From Rhizorhapis sp. SPR117 (GTDB lineage: Bacteria; Pseudomonadota; Alphaproteobacteria; Sphingomonadales; Sphingomonadaceae): DNA of 64,000 bases. Below are positions 17,340 through 26,073 of this stretch, one piece after another; the stretch's first letter is position 1; each line of letters opens with the position of its first letter. The stretch spans positions 7,688-71,687 of the forward strand of contig NZ_JAKKIE010000016.1 of the NCBI RefSeq assembly GCF_021742065.1. Reading direction: 5' to 3'. A model generated the notes under the pieces. That model worked only from the letters and a program-made list of their open reading frames with translations, did not search any database and was not told the DNA's origin. A program made the position numbers and the translations under genes.

Positions 17340-18641
17340 CTAGTCCTTCTGACTGATGTCGGGGCCGGCGCCGCCGCCGTGGCTGTCGCCGCCCTTGAGC
17401 GTATGGGAGGCCATGGTGGCCCCCTGCGCGATCGCCTGTCGGCGCTTCATGGATTTCGCCCAACCGGGCGGCCCGTCCGATGCGGCTGACGGCGCACCAC
17501 TGCTGATCGTACCGCCGGTGGCGCTGACGGCATCACGGGTTCCTTCGCGATAGCTCGCCTTGAGCGATGCGGCTGCTTTGCGCAGGGGTGATGCCGCAGC
17601 ACTCGCCGCAGCCTGGCCCACAGCGCCAGCGCCTCCCGCTATTGCGGATGCGCCGGTCTTGCCGGCTGAGCCCAGGGCATAGGCGCCTTGCGCCGTTCCG
17701 GCCGCCGCCGCAGTCCCTCGGGCTGCACTGGCCATACCTCCGGCCGCTGCGCCTCCGGCAAGACGGAGGCCTGCCGCGCCGCCCGCCAGAGAAGCGCCCG
17801 CCATCAGTGCGGTCCCGGCGGCCGCGCCTGCGCCAAGCTGCGGGCCGCCAGTGACGATGCCGTTAGCGATGCCGGGACCGAAGATACCGAGGCCGAGCAG
17901 CGTCAGCGCCGCCAGCGCAATCGCCATCACCTGCTCAATATCGGGATCGACACCGACACTGGCGTTAGTGAACTGGCTGAACAGGGTCGTGCCGATACCG
18001 ATGATGACCGCAAGAACCAACACCTTGATGCCACTCGAGACGATATGGCCCAGCACGCGCTCGGCCATGAAGGCGGTGCGTCCCCAAAAAGCGAACGGAA
18101 GCAGCACGAAACCCGCGAGCGTCACCAGCTTGAACTCGATGATCGTGACGAAGAGCTGGATCGCGAGAACGAAGAAGGCGAGCACCACGATCGCCCACGC
18201 CAGCAGGAGAATCAGGATTTGCGGGAAATTGGTGAAGAGGCCGACCGGTCCCACCAGATCCTCGGTCGCATCGAGAAGCGGCGCGCCGGCATCGAGGCCG
18301 GTCGCGGCGACCGTGCCGGGCTTCATGAAGTCGCCGAGCGCCATGCCGCTTCCTGACGCCTGGAGGCCGAGTCCCGCGAAGCTGTCGAAGACGATCGTGG
18401 CGAGGCTGGAGAAATTGCCGATGATCCAGGCGAAAACGCCGATGTAGAGCGTTTTCTTCACCAGGCGCTGAAGCACATCCTCATCTGTCCCCCACGCCCA
18501 GAAGAGTGCCGCGATGGTGACGTCGATCGCGATGAACGTAGAGGATAGGAAACCAACTTCGCCACCCAACAGGCCGAAGCCGCTGTCAATATAGCCGGTG
18601 AAGACGCCGAGGAAATCGTCGACGATGCCGGTATCGTTCAT
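17340..18641 (-). CDS. trbL: TrbL/VirB6 polytopic channel protein
   Basis: A 433-aa inner-membrane protein. Several hydrophobic helices lie in the first 270 residues (for example ILLLAWAIVVLAFFVLAIQL and VLVLAVIIGIGTTLF), then a long Gly/Ala-rich tail and a polar C-terminus with His-Gly pairs. VirB6-type proteins line the inner-membrane part of the DNA translocation path. ATG 18641 overlaps the trbK stop (ATGA); the upstream extension is rejected for that reason. Confidence 0.92.
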   Translation of the reverse strand: MNDTGIVDDFLGVFTGYIDSGFGLLGGEVGFLSSTFIAIDVTIAALFWAWGTDEDVLQRLVKKTLYIGVFAWIIGNFSSLATIVFDSFAGLGLQASGSGMALGDFMKPGTVAATGLDAGAPLLDATEDLVGPVGLFTNFPQILILLLAWAIVVLAFFVLAIQLFVTIIEFKLVTLAGFVLLPFAFWGRTAFMAERVLGHIVSSGIKVLVLAVIIGIGTTLFSQFTNASVGVDPDIEQVMAIALAALTLLGLGIFGPGIANGIVTGGPQLGAGAAAGTALMAGASLAGGAAGLRLAGGAAAGGMASAARGTAAAAGTAQGAYALGSAGKTGASAIAGGAGAVGQAAASAAASPLRKAAASLKASYREGTRDAVSATGGTISSGAPSAASDGPPGWAKSMKRRQAIAQGATMASHTLKGGDSHGGGAGPDISQKD

Positions 18642-18886
18642 GGCCGCTCCTCCTTTCCGAAGAAGCGACGGCGCTCGGCCTCCCATGCGGCCTCGCAGCC
18701 TGCATCGGGCATGGTCAGGGTGCGGCAGCGCCGTAGATCGGGCTTGACTCGGTAATCCGCAGCTTCGCCCGCATGCACGGTCACGGTGTCCATACGCGGG
18801 CGCTCGGTCGCGGCCATGCCAATGGTCAGCGCCAGGAGCAGGCCGCCGAGGGCGGCTGCCGCCGCGATCTTCGCCGTACGTCCCAT
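18638..18886 (-). CDS. TrbK-alt-type entry-exclusion protein
   Basis: An 82-aa protein with a single N-terminal membrane helix (KIAAAAALGGLLLALTIGMA) and a short periplasmic domain containing two Cys (LRRCRTLTMPDAGC). This matches the small TrbK-alternative proteins found between trbJ and trbL in such clusters and thought to reduce redundant transfer into cells already carrying the element. ATG at 18886 starts one base after the trbJ stop, and its stop overlaps the trbL ATG. Confidence 0.82.
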   Translation of the reverse strand: MGRTAKIAAAAALGGLLLALTIGMAATERPRMDTVTVHAGEAADYRVKPDLRRCRTLTMPDAGCEAAWEAERRRFFGKEERP

Positions 18887-18887
18887 G

Positions 18888-19613
18888 TCAGTTCTTTCCC
18901 CTGAACCGACGGAAGCGTTCGCGCGCTTCGGCTTCGATGGCAGCATCGCGCGCCGCATCGAGCGCCTGCGCCCGGCCTTGTGCGGCAATGGCAGCAGTGA
19001 GATCGGCGAGCTGCTGCGATTGAAGCGCGAGGAGCTGATTGCCCGCCTGCGTCGCCGCGAGTGCGCCACTCGCTGACTGGCTTGCGCCGACCAGCGTGTC
19101 GATGCTGGTGCGCGTGCTGTCGATATTGCCAACGACGCCGGCCTGGACGCGCAGAGCATCCTCCAGCGCACCAACGCTGTCCTCCCAGCGTGCATTGGCA
19201 TTCGCGACCATCTGGGCGTGGTTCCCGGTCAGCGCCGTCCCCTTGTAGCGGCCATCGAATGCCTGCTGGATGCTCTGAACATCATAGGCGATGCGTTGTG
19301 CCTGACTCAGCAATTGCCGCGTCTGGTTCACCTGCGCCTGAAGCGTCGTCAGCGTCGAAACCGGCAGGCTTGCAAGGTTCTTCGCCTCGTTGACGAGGCT
19401 GCTCGCCTGGTTCTGTATCTGGGTGATCTGATTGTTGATCTGTTCCAGCGCGCGGGCGGCCTGCAGCACATTGGAGGCATAGTTGGTGGGGTCGTAGACG
19501 ATGCCCCCCAGACCGAACTGCGCTCGCGCCGGACTGGCCACGAAAGTGCCGGAAAGTCCGGTAGACAGGGCCACGGCGGCGAGAAGTGCGCCGCGCAAGG
19601 TACGGGGGGTCAT
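18888..19613 (-). CDS. trbJ: TrbJ/VirB5-like periplasmic protein
   Basis: A 241-aa exported protein with signal peptide ending near SPARA. The mature part is a long helical bundle (QAARALEQINNQITQIQNQ, LTTLQAQVNQTRQLLSQA) typical of TrbJ. VirB5-type proteins associate with the pilus tip and mating-pair stabilisation. Its ATG overlaps the trbE stop (ATGA). Length is normal for the family. Confidence 0.92.
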   Translation of the reverse strand: MTPRTLRGALLAAVALSTGLSGTFVASPARAQFGLGGIVYDPTNYASNVLQAARALEQINNQITQIQNQASSLVNEAKNLASLPVSTLTTLQAQVNQTRQLLSQAQRIAYDVQSIQQAFDGRYKGTALTGNHAQMVANANARWEDSVGALEDALRVQAGVVGNIDSTRTSIDTLVGASQSASGALAATQAGNQLLALQSQQLADLTAAIAAQGRAQALDAARDAAIEAEARERFRRFRGKN

Positions 19614-22096
19614 CCTATTATCTCCTCATCGGGATTGAGGCCGCCGCCGTCCTGGCGGGCTGAAGGGGAAGATTGCTCCGGAACGGGAAGAAGCTCTGCG
19701 GCCCATTCGAGACCGCGATGTCTGAGCCAGGCTCGTGCGAACCCCTCAGGGCCATCGGCCGCCAGCAGTTCACCGATGCGGATCTGATCGGATTTCGATG
19801 ATGCGGCGGTAAAGGCGAGTGCGACTTCGCCCAGACCGAGTTCGAACAGCCGGTTGCCACGACGCGACTGGCAATAATAATCGCGCTTCGGCGTCGCCCG
19901 GCTCAGAATGTCGATCTGGCGCGCATTGAGCCCGAAACGTTCATAGACTCTGGCGATCTGCGGTTCGGCCGCGCGTTCGTTGGGCAGGAAGATGCGGGTC
20001 GGACAGCTTTCGATGATCGCGGGCGCGATGCTCGACGTCTCGATGTCGGCAAGGCTCTGGGTCGCGAAGATAACGCTGGCGTTCTTCTTGCGCAGGGTTT
20101 TCAGCCATTCGCGCAGCTGTGCCGCGAACGCCGGACTGTCGAGCACAAGCCAACCCTCGTCGATGATGATGAGTGTCGGGCGACCGTCGAGTCGCCCTTC
20201 TATGCGGTGAAAGAGATAAGCCAGCACGGCCGCAGCCGAGGCGGCGCCAATCAGACCCTCGGTCTCGAAAGCTTGAACCGCAGCCTCGCCGAGATGCTCG
20301 GTCTCGGCATCGAGCAGCCGGCCCCACGGTCCGCCAATGCAATAGGGGGCAAGGGCCTGCTTCAGCTCCTGGGATTGTAGCAGGACGGCAAGGCCGGTCA
20401 GGGTACGTTCTGCCGCAGGCGCTGAAGCCAGCGAGCCGAGGGCTGACCACAGATGCTCCTTTTCGGCAGCCCCGAACGATACCCCTTCGCCGGCGAAGAT
20501 TGCGGCCAACCAGTCGGCCGCCCAGCTGCGCTCGCCGGCTTCGTCGATGCGGGCAAGAGGCTGCAGCGTAACGCCCGCCTCTCCATCATCGTCATGCAGC
20601 ACGCCGCCGAGATCCTGCCAGTCGCCGCCCATGGCGATCGTGGCGGCGCGGATCGAACCACCAAAATCGAAAGCGAAGACCTGATTGTTGGCATAACGCC
20701 TGAACTGCATAGCCATGAGCGCGAGCAGCACGGATTTGCCTGCACCGGTTGGTCCAGCGATTAGCGTGTGACCGACATCGCCGACATGAAGCGACAGACG
20801 GAACGGCGTCGATCCCTCGGTTTTGCCGTGGAAAAGACAAGGCGCATTGAAATGCGCATCCCGCTGCGCGCCCGCCCATACTGCCGACACCGGGATCATA
20901 TGGGCGAGATTGAGCGTAGAAATCGGCGGTTGCCGAACATTGGCATAGACATGGCCCGGCACGCTTCCGAGCCATGCCTCAAGTGCGTTCATGCCTTCGA
21001 TGGTGCAGGTGAAGTCGCGACCCTGGATCACCTTTTCCGCGAGCCGCAACTTCTCCGCCGCGATACCGGCATCCCGGTCCCATACGCAAATAGTGGCGGT
21101 TACATAGGCGATACCGGCATGATCAGCGCCTAGCTCCTGTAGCGCGAGATCCGCATCGGCTGCCTTGTTGGAAGCGTCGGTGTCGGTGAGCACCGATGCC
21201 TCGTTGGTCATGACTTCCTTGAGGATGGCGGCAACCGACTTGCGCTTGGCGAACCATTGCCGCCGGATTTTCGTCAGCAGCTTCGTCGCATCTGTCTTGT
21301 CGAGCATGATCGCGCGCGTCGACCAGCGATAGGGAAATGGGAGGCGGTTGAGTTCGTCCAACAGTCCCGGAAAGGTCGCGGTTGGAAAGCCGGTGATGGT
21401 AGCGATACGCAGATGACAGTCACCCAATTTGGGCTCCAGTCCTCCGGTCAGCCCTTCATCGGTGAGCAGAGCGTCGAGATAGGAAGGCGTCTCGGGAACA
21501 CGGACCCGCTGGCGTTTGGTCGACACGCAGCCATGAAGGAAGGTCAGCGTCTCGCCGTCATCGAGCCAGTGTGCTGCGGGCATGAAGCCTTCGATCAGAT
21601 TGAGGATGCGGTTCGTCCGATCGATAAAGCCCGTCAACAGTTCATGGGCATCGACGCCCGATCCGCTCCGCCCTTCGTAGAGCCAGCTTTCCGTGCGGGC
21701 GGCATTCTCGGCAGGCGGCATCCAGAGCAGCGTGAGATAATAGAAGCTTTCGAAATGCGCGCCGGCCTCGCGAAACTGTTCGCGTCGTTCCATTTCGACC
21801 AGTTCGGATACCGGATCGGGAAAGTCGCATTCGGGATAGTCGAGCGCGGGGACACGCTGCGCTTCAACGAACACCGCCCAACCGGACCCGAGACGGCGGA
21901 GCGCGCTGTTCAGGCGCGCTGTGACGGCAACCAGTTCGGCAGGCGTTGCACTGTCGAGGTCGGGACCGCGAAAGCGCAGGGAACGCTGGAACGACCCATC
22001 CTTGTTGAGGATCACGCCCGGCGCCACGAGTGCGGCCCAGGGTAGAAAGTCGGCGAGGCAAGCAGCGCTTCCGCGATATTCGGAGAGGTTCATCAT
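19610..22096 (-). CDS. trbE: TrbE/VirB4 conjugative ATPase
   Basis: An 828-aa VirB4-family ATPase. The N-terminal CagE/TrbE domain precedes a Walker A motif GPTGAGKSVLL near residue 457 and a Walker B LIIIDEGWLVLD near 635, followed by ATQSLADIE. It powers pilus biogenesis and substrate transfer at the inner membrane. Start is the first of two adjacent ATGs, overlapping the trbD stop as ATGA; the 108 residues in front of it in the open frame are shadow of trbC/trbD. No defects seen. Confidence 0.95.
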   Translation of the reverse strand: MMNLSEYRGSAACLADFLPWAALVAPGVILNKDGSFQRSLRFRGPDLDSATPAELVAVTARLNSALRRLGSGWAVFVEAQRVPALDYPECDFPDPVSELVEMERREQFREAGAHFESFYYLTLLWMPPAENAARTESWLYEGRSGSGVDAHELLTGFIDRTNRILNLIEGFMPAAHWLDDGETLTFLHGCVSTKRQRVRVPETPSYLDALLTDEGLTGGLEPKLGDCHLRIATITGFPTATFPGLLDELNRLPFPYRWSTRAIMLDKTDATKLLTKIRRQWFAKRKSVAAILKEVMTNEASVLTDTDASNKAADADLALQELGADHAGIAYVTATICVWDRDAGIAAEKLRLAEKVIQGRDFTCTIEGMNALEAWLGSVPGHVYANVRQPPISTLNLAHMIPVSAVWAGAQRDAHFNAPCLFHGKTEGSTPFRLSLHVGDVGHTLIAGPTGAGKSVLLALMAMQFRRYANNQVFAFDFGGSIRAATIAMGGDWQDLGGVLHDDDGEAGVTLQPLARIDEAGERSWAADWLAAIFAGEGVSFGAAEKEHLWSALGSLASAPAAERTLTGLAVLLQSQELKQALAPYCIGGPWGRLLDAETEHLGEAAVQAFETEGLIGAASAAAVLAYLFHRIEGRLDGRPTLIIIDEGWLVLDSPAFAAQLREWLKTLRKKNASVIFATQSLADIETSSIAPAIIESCPTRIFLPNERAAEPQIARVYERFGLNARQIDILSRATPKRDYYCQSRRGNRLFELGLGEVALAFTAASSKSDQIRIGELLAADGPEGFARAWLRHRGLEWAAELLPVPEQSSPSARQDGGGLNPDEEIIG

Positions 22097-22365
22097 GGCC
22101 GCATCCAGACCGGATATTTGAGATGGCGGCGGGCGACATCGACGAATTGCGGATCGCGACGTGCGGCCCAGACCGAAAGGGTGTGGCCGATGGCCCAGAG
22201 CGCAAGTCCGGCAATCCAGAGACGCAAGCCGAGACCGAGGGCGCCGGCAAGCGTCCCATTGACGATGGCGAGGCTGCGTGGGGCTCCGCCCAGCAGGATC
22301 GGTTCGCTGAGCGCACGATGCACCGGTGCGAAATAGCCCGGAAGCTCGTCCCCGCCGGTCATCAT
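22093..22365 (-). CDS. trbD: TrbD/VirB3 inner-membrane protein
   Basis: A 90-aa protein with two adjacent hydrophobic stretches (SLAIVNGTLAGALGLGLRLW and IAGLALWAIGHTLSVWAA) preceded by the family-typical PVHRALSEPILLGGAPR. VirB3-type proteins partner VirB4 in the inner membrane. Both ends overlap neighbours by ATGA. It lies inside a longer same-frame open stretch whose upstream part is not coding. Confidence 0.92.
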   Translation of the reverse strand: MMTGGDELPGYFAPVHRALSEPILLGGAPRSLAIVNGTLAGALGLGLRLWIAGLALWAIGHTLSVWAARRDPQFVDVARRHLKYPVWMRP

Positions 22366-22694
22366 ACCAGCGCCCCGCCGCCGAAGCTGAAGAAGGACAG
22401 GAAGAAGGAACTGGCGGCAAAGGCGATCGACAGACCGAATACGATCTGGATCAGTCTTCGGAAGCCGCCCGACGTGTCGCCGAAGGCCAGGCTGAGCCCC
22501 GTGACGATGATGATGATGACCGCGACAATCTTCGCCACCGGCCCTTCGACCGACTCCAGGATACTTTCGAGTGGTCCTTCCCAGGGCATGGACGATCCGC
22601 CGGCATGGGCTGGTGATGCGGCCAACAATGTGACGAGAGTCGCTGTAGCAGCGAACGTGACGCGACTGGCGCCGCGCCGGACGGCATGGATCAT
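22362..22694 (-). CDS. trbC: TrbC/VirB2 prepilin
   Basis: A 110-aa prepilin. A signal peptide (cleavage likely after SPAHA near residue 31) is followed by the mature pilin with two long hydrophobic helices (about 53-72 and 80-104) separated by FGDTSGGFRR, the usual TrbC/VirB2 hairpin. It polymerises into the conjugative pilus, often after cyclisation in TrbC. ATG 22694 overlaps the trbB stop by ATGA. Confidence 0.93.
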   Translation of the reverse strand: MIHAVRRGASRVTFAATATLVTLLAASPAHAGGSSMPWEGPLESILESVEGPVAKIVAVIIIIVTGLSLAFGDTSGGFRRLIQIVFGLSIAFAASSFFLSFFSFGGGALV

Positions 22695-23674
22695 GATAGG
22701 TCTCCTGGAGGGGCTGTAAGGGCTGTAAGGCGATAGTCGCCGGAGGCGGGATCGAGGCCGTCCACGCGCATGAGTTCGGACATCCGCCGGCCGTGCCCAT
22801 TGCGGACCAGAACCGCGATCAGGTCTATGGTTTCGGCAATCAATGCGCGGGGCACTGTCACCACCGCTTCCTGGATGAGTTGTTCCATCCGGCGGAGTGC
22901 TCCGAGCGCACTGCCGGCATGGATCGTGCCGACCCCGCCTGGATGGCCGGTGCCCCATGCCTTAAGAAGATCGAGTGCTTCGCTTCCGCGTACTTCCCCG
23001 ATCGGGATGCGGTCGGGGCGGAGGCGCAGTGAGGAACGGACCAGGTCGGAAAGCGATGCAACGCCGTCCTTGGTCCGCATCGCGACGAGGTTGGGTGCGG
23101 CGCATTGGAGTTCGCGCGTGTCTTCGATTAGCACGACCCGGTCGGTGGTCTTGGATATCTCGGCAAGCAGCGCGTTAGTGAGCGTCGTCTTGCCGGTTCC
23201 CGTACCGCCAGCGACGAGGATATTCATGCGTTGAGCGATGCCTGCACGCAGCAACTCGGCCGCTTCGGCGGACATGATGTCAGCAGTCACATAATCGGTC
23301 AGCGTGAATACGGCGACGGCCGGTTTACGGATCGCGAAGGCCGGCGCCGTGACGACCGGCGGAAGCAGTCCTTCAAAACGTTCGCCACTCTCCGGCAGTT
23401 CGGCCGATACACGTGGGCTGCGGGCGTGAACTTCAACGCCGACATGGTGTGCGACCAAGCGTATGATCCGTTCGCCGTCAGCCGGCGACAACCACTCGCC
23501 ACTATCGCTGATCCCTTTGCCCAATCGGTCGACCCACAGCCGCCCGTCCGGGTTCAGCATCACCTCGATAATCGCAGGATCAGCTAGCCAGGCGGAGATC
23601 GCTTCTCCCAGCGCCGTGCGCAGCATCCGCGCGCCCCGTCGACTGCCTTCCTGTTGCTGTAGCGTGGCGGCCAT
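22691..23674 (-). CDS. trbB: TrbB/VirB11 ATPase
   Basis: A 327-aa VirB11-family hexameric ATPase. Visible motifs are Walker [11 protein letters not shown] near residue 154, an Asp box [10 protein letters not shown], a Walker B-like [14 protein letters not shown] and the His box [14 protein letters not shown]. It drives pilus assembly and substrate switching. I prefer ATG 23674 over 23716, because the upstream 14 codons fall in the region next to the 116-bp repeat and look non-coding. First gene of the trb operon, though in this family copG usually lies directly upstream; here it is 20.9 kb away. Confidence 0.94.
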   Translation of the reverse strand: MAATLQQQEGSRRGARMLRTALGEAISAWLADPAIIEVMLNPDGRLWVDRLGKGISDSGEWLSPADGERIIRLVAHHVGVEVHARSPRVSAELPESGERFEGLLPPVVTAPAFAIRKPAVAVFTLTDYVTADIMSAEAAELLRAGIAQRMNILVAGGTGTGKTTLTNALLAEISKTTDRVVLIEDTRELQCAAPNLVAMRTKDGVASLSDLVRSSLRLRPDRIPIGEVRGSEALDLLKAWGTGHPGGVGTIHAGSALGALRRMEQLIQEAVVTVPRALIAETIDLIAVLVRNGHGRRMSELMRVDGLDPASGDYRLTALTAPPGDLS

Positions 23675-23690
23675 GGCGATCCCCGTTTCG

Positions 23691-23806
23691 GTTGCCGGAC
23701 AGGGCGTCCGACGCATTGGGGACGATTAAGAGGCGCAGAAGACGGCTCGTTTCAACAGGCCTTTTGGGGCATCGAAAGATGGCGAAGAAAGACAGGGAAT
23801 AGCGTA
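23691..23806. repeat. 116-bp upstream repeat, copy B (before trbB)
   Basis: Gap-free partner of 13013-13128. The 26 bases at 23781-23806 match 25 of 26 bases in copy A. It ends 17 bp upstream of the chosen trbB ATG. The rest of the 425-bp gap to the LysR gene (23807-24099) shows no gene. Confidence 0.65.
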
Positions 23807-24099
23807 GATGCAGAGGCTTCCGCTTCACTGGACAATCGCCGCCTCGGCCGAGGATCAACGGCTCGCGACGTACTTTTGCTTCGACAAGCGCTGGGCCGAC
23901 CCCGTATCGGTTTTGATCCTTCTCTTGGTCTATTGAATCAGTCGCTGAATGACATTCAGAACACGAGCGAGCGACCATTTTGTCACCAAGTCGTCGATAG
24001 CGTGAACCGTGCAACTTGCGATCGGCAAGAACATGAGCACCGCGATCAAGGCGCATTCAATGCGCATGCCGAGCGAAGTCCGTTCTTCTTTTGGCCGCT

Positions 24100-25113
24100 T
24101 CATACGCTGTTCCGGCCAGGATAGCGGTGAAGCAGCGCTCTCAGGAATGGAGAAAGTGCTGGATTGGGATTGTCTTCCCGCCAGCATGCAAAGCTGGTCA
24201 CATAGTCTGGACCTGCGGCACCTGACAGTTCGCGGACAACGGTTCCTGAAAAGCTGTGGACCAGTATCGATTCCAAACACAGACAAATCCCGTGTCCAAC
24301 GCCGACCATATGCATGATCGCCGGGCCACCAACATAATGGACCTTCACGTTAGGCAACGCGCCTACAGAAGAAAATCGCTCTTCAATCAGCTTTTGAATG
24401 GCCGTGCTTGGATCGTATCCGGAAATAAGAAAAGTCTCATTGATCAAATCTGACCATTGCAGAAATGATCGAGCTGCAAGAGGATGGCTTTCCGGGAGAA
24501 TGACAAGAATGCGTTCGGTCCATAACGGTGCCGTCTTGTCGGAGAGCGTGACTGGGTTACCGCGTACAATTGCTACGTCGATGATACCGCTTATCAACGC
24601 TTCATCCATCGTATTATGGGTCAATTCAAACGGAATATGGCGGATATCCGGATAGCCTGGATCGGGATTCAGGAGGATGTCGTACAACTCTTCGTGCGCA
24701 AACGTTCCATGATAGCCGATGACAATTTGTCCCGCTCTGCCATCGGCCATACGGCGGACGCTCTCGACCAAAGCATGGAAGCTTTTCAGAATTTCGGCAC
24801 AGCGCCGCAGGAAGATCAGCCCGGATCGCGTTGGAACGAGACGACGCCTCTGCCGCTCGAATATTTGCGTGCCCAGTTGAAATTCGAGATCGCGAATGCG
24901 GCGATTGACGGTGGCCGACTTCATGTTCAGAGCCTCGGCGGTTTTCCGAAAATTCCCATGAAGATGAACGGCCAGCGCGGTTTCCAGATGAATTCTGTCA
25001 ATTCCGGTTCGAACTTTGACAGGGTCGATAGGCGAGTGACTTGCGGAAAAATTTGCAGTGTCTTCGAATATTCTTCGTATAGACAAATATATGCTCCCAA
25101 TGCGAGGAAGCAA
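24100..25113 (-). CDS. LysR-family transcriptional regulator
   Basis: A 337-aa LysR-type regulator. The winged HTH spans about residues 40-100 (ALAVHLHGNFRKTAEALNMK, ATVNRRIRDLEFQLG, TQIFERQRRRLVPTRSGLIF), and the periplasmic-binding-like effector domain follows (GQIVIGYHGTFAHEELYDIL, ISGIIDVAIVRGN, ILVILPESHPLAARSF). The 38-residue extension before the HTH is unusual, so the true start may be internal. The inducer is unknown. Its upstream sequence is very AT-rich, unlike the rest of the element. It is the last gene of the inserted block, facing trbB. Confidence 0.85.
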   Translation of the reverse strand: MLPRIGSIYLSIRRIFEDTANFSASHSPIDPVKVRTGIDRIHLETALAVHLHGNFRKTAEALNMKSATVNRRIRDLEFQLGTQIFERQRRRLVPTRSGLIFLRRCAEILKSFHALVESVRRMADGRAGQIVIGYHGTFAHEELYDILLNPDPGYPDIRHIPFELTHNTMDEALISGIIDVAIVRGNPVTLSDKTAPLWTERILVILPESHPLAARSFLQWSDLINETFLISGYDPSTAIQKLIEERFSSVGALPNVKVHYVGGPAIMHMVGVGHGICLCLESILVHSFSGTVVRELSGAAGPDYVTSFACWREDNPNPALSPFLRALLHRYPGRNSV

Positions 25114-25200
25114 ATCAACTACCTCAAGTGTTTTGAATTTGATTCAATAAAGTTTTATAAATTTATAATAAATTCAATTAAACATTCGACATTCTCAGAT
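25080..25200. other. AT-rich tract
   Basis: A strongly AT-rich run (repeated TTTATAA, AATTCAATT) spanning the gap between the LysR gene and the winged-helix gene and the ends of both. It stands out against the roughly 60-65 percent GC of neighbouring DNA. It could be a promoter/silencer region or mark recently acquired DNA. Confidence 0.6.
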
Positions 25201-25637
25201 CTAACCCGATAGCTATGAAGCCCAGTCTCAACCATGCTTCCAGAGTATCCGAATTCGTCAAGGCAATCTCTAATATGGCATATGTAAACCTTGATTGCAT
25301 CACTGGTAGGAGATCGCAATTCGGCAGCATTTGCTAGTTCTCTATGCGATATATATTGGTCGGGATCGTCTAGAAGGCGGAGCAAAATTTTTACCCCCTT
25401 TTCTCCTGTTTTCGGAATACGGGGGAGGGATTGTTGTGTAATAAGACCCAGATAACGTCCTCTGATCAATTCTTGTTTCAACGTCGTCAACGAAGTCTCA
25501 TCGAGAGGTACGGCTCTCTGGGCGTGGATCTGGCGCGACATCAACATCCGGGCTTGGGCGACCGCGTCCATGGCAAGGTCCAATAATGCCTTGACCTGGG
25601 TATCAATCAAATTTTCCTCTGGCATACTGACCATCAT
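25155..25637 (-). CDS. OmpR-type winged-helix regulator (no receiver domain)
   Basis: A 160-aa protein. The C-terminal 80 residues match an OmpR/PhoB winged helix: LLRLLDDPDQYISHRELANA, DAIKVYICHIRDCLDEFG, then a wing ETGLHSYRV. The N-terminal half is helical and lacks the receiver Asp pattern, so this is a stand-alone DNA-binding regulator. Codon use and base composition are less GC-rich than in neighbours. Its ATG overlaps the stop of the preceding small membrane-protein gene, suggesting a signalling pair. Confidence 0.65.
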   Translation of the reverse strand: MMVSMPEENLIDTQVKALLDLAMDAVAQARMLMSRQIHAQRAVPLDETSLTTLKQELIRGRYLGLITQQSLPRIPKTGEKGVKILLRLLDDPDQYISHRELANAAELRSPTSDAIKVYICHIRDCLDEFGYSGSMVETGLHSYRVRSENVECLIEFIINL

Positions 25638-26053
25638 CGATTTCTTTCGAAATAATTCGACCCAAAATCAGACTGTATTGAATTGATCGGTGCGCAAGTC
25701 AGGGGATTATCCGCGATGGCAGCGCGAAAACCGAAATACGCCGAAATACCCGAAAGAGAAACAATCATTACTAAGAGAAACGATATATTGATCAATTTTC
25801 TCCGTTGTGAAAATTTGTTACTTTGCAAATATTGTATTTCAAACATTGATTGCCGCACCGTTCGACGTGTGGACGATACATATCCATCCATCATGACACG
25901 CAAATCCGAGACTATCGCGCTCCGTGTCGCGGCGGCGTCTTCTGCGAGTACGTCGGCTATCAGTTTCTCTGTGCGGCAGGGAGGAACGCCTGCTGCTTTT
26001 AGCAGGCGGCCCAAGCCAGCATATTCGAGATCCGATCGAGACGTCGAGTCCAT
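25634..26053 (-). CDS. Single-span membrane protein coupled to wHTH gene
   Basis: A 139-aa protein with a cytoplasmic N-terminal helical region and one clear membrane helix near residues 87-111 (LINISFLLVMIVSLSGISAY), ending in a short periplasmic tail with one Cys. No family recognised. The stop overlaps the start of the winged-helix regulator (ATGA). A membrane anchor plus DNA-binding protein pair could sense envelope state, which would fit the adjacent Tol-Pal genes; this is inference. Confidence 0.55.
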   Translation of the reverse strand: MDSTSRSDLEYAGLGRLLKAAGVPPCRTEKLIADVLAEDAAATRSAIVSDLRVMMDGYVSSTRRTVRQSMFEIQYLQSNKFSQRRKLINISFLLVMIVSLSGISAYFGFRAAIADNPLTCAPINSIQSDFGSNYFERNR

Positions 26054-26073
26054 CGCGAACCGTCCAGCTTAGT

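Noticed and set aside
13013..23806. The two 116-bp repeats as attL/attR of an integrated trb module
   Set aside because: They abut start codons at near-equal distance, carry no recombinase between them and lie inside what looks like one backbone, so a shared upstream element is more likely.
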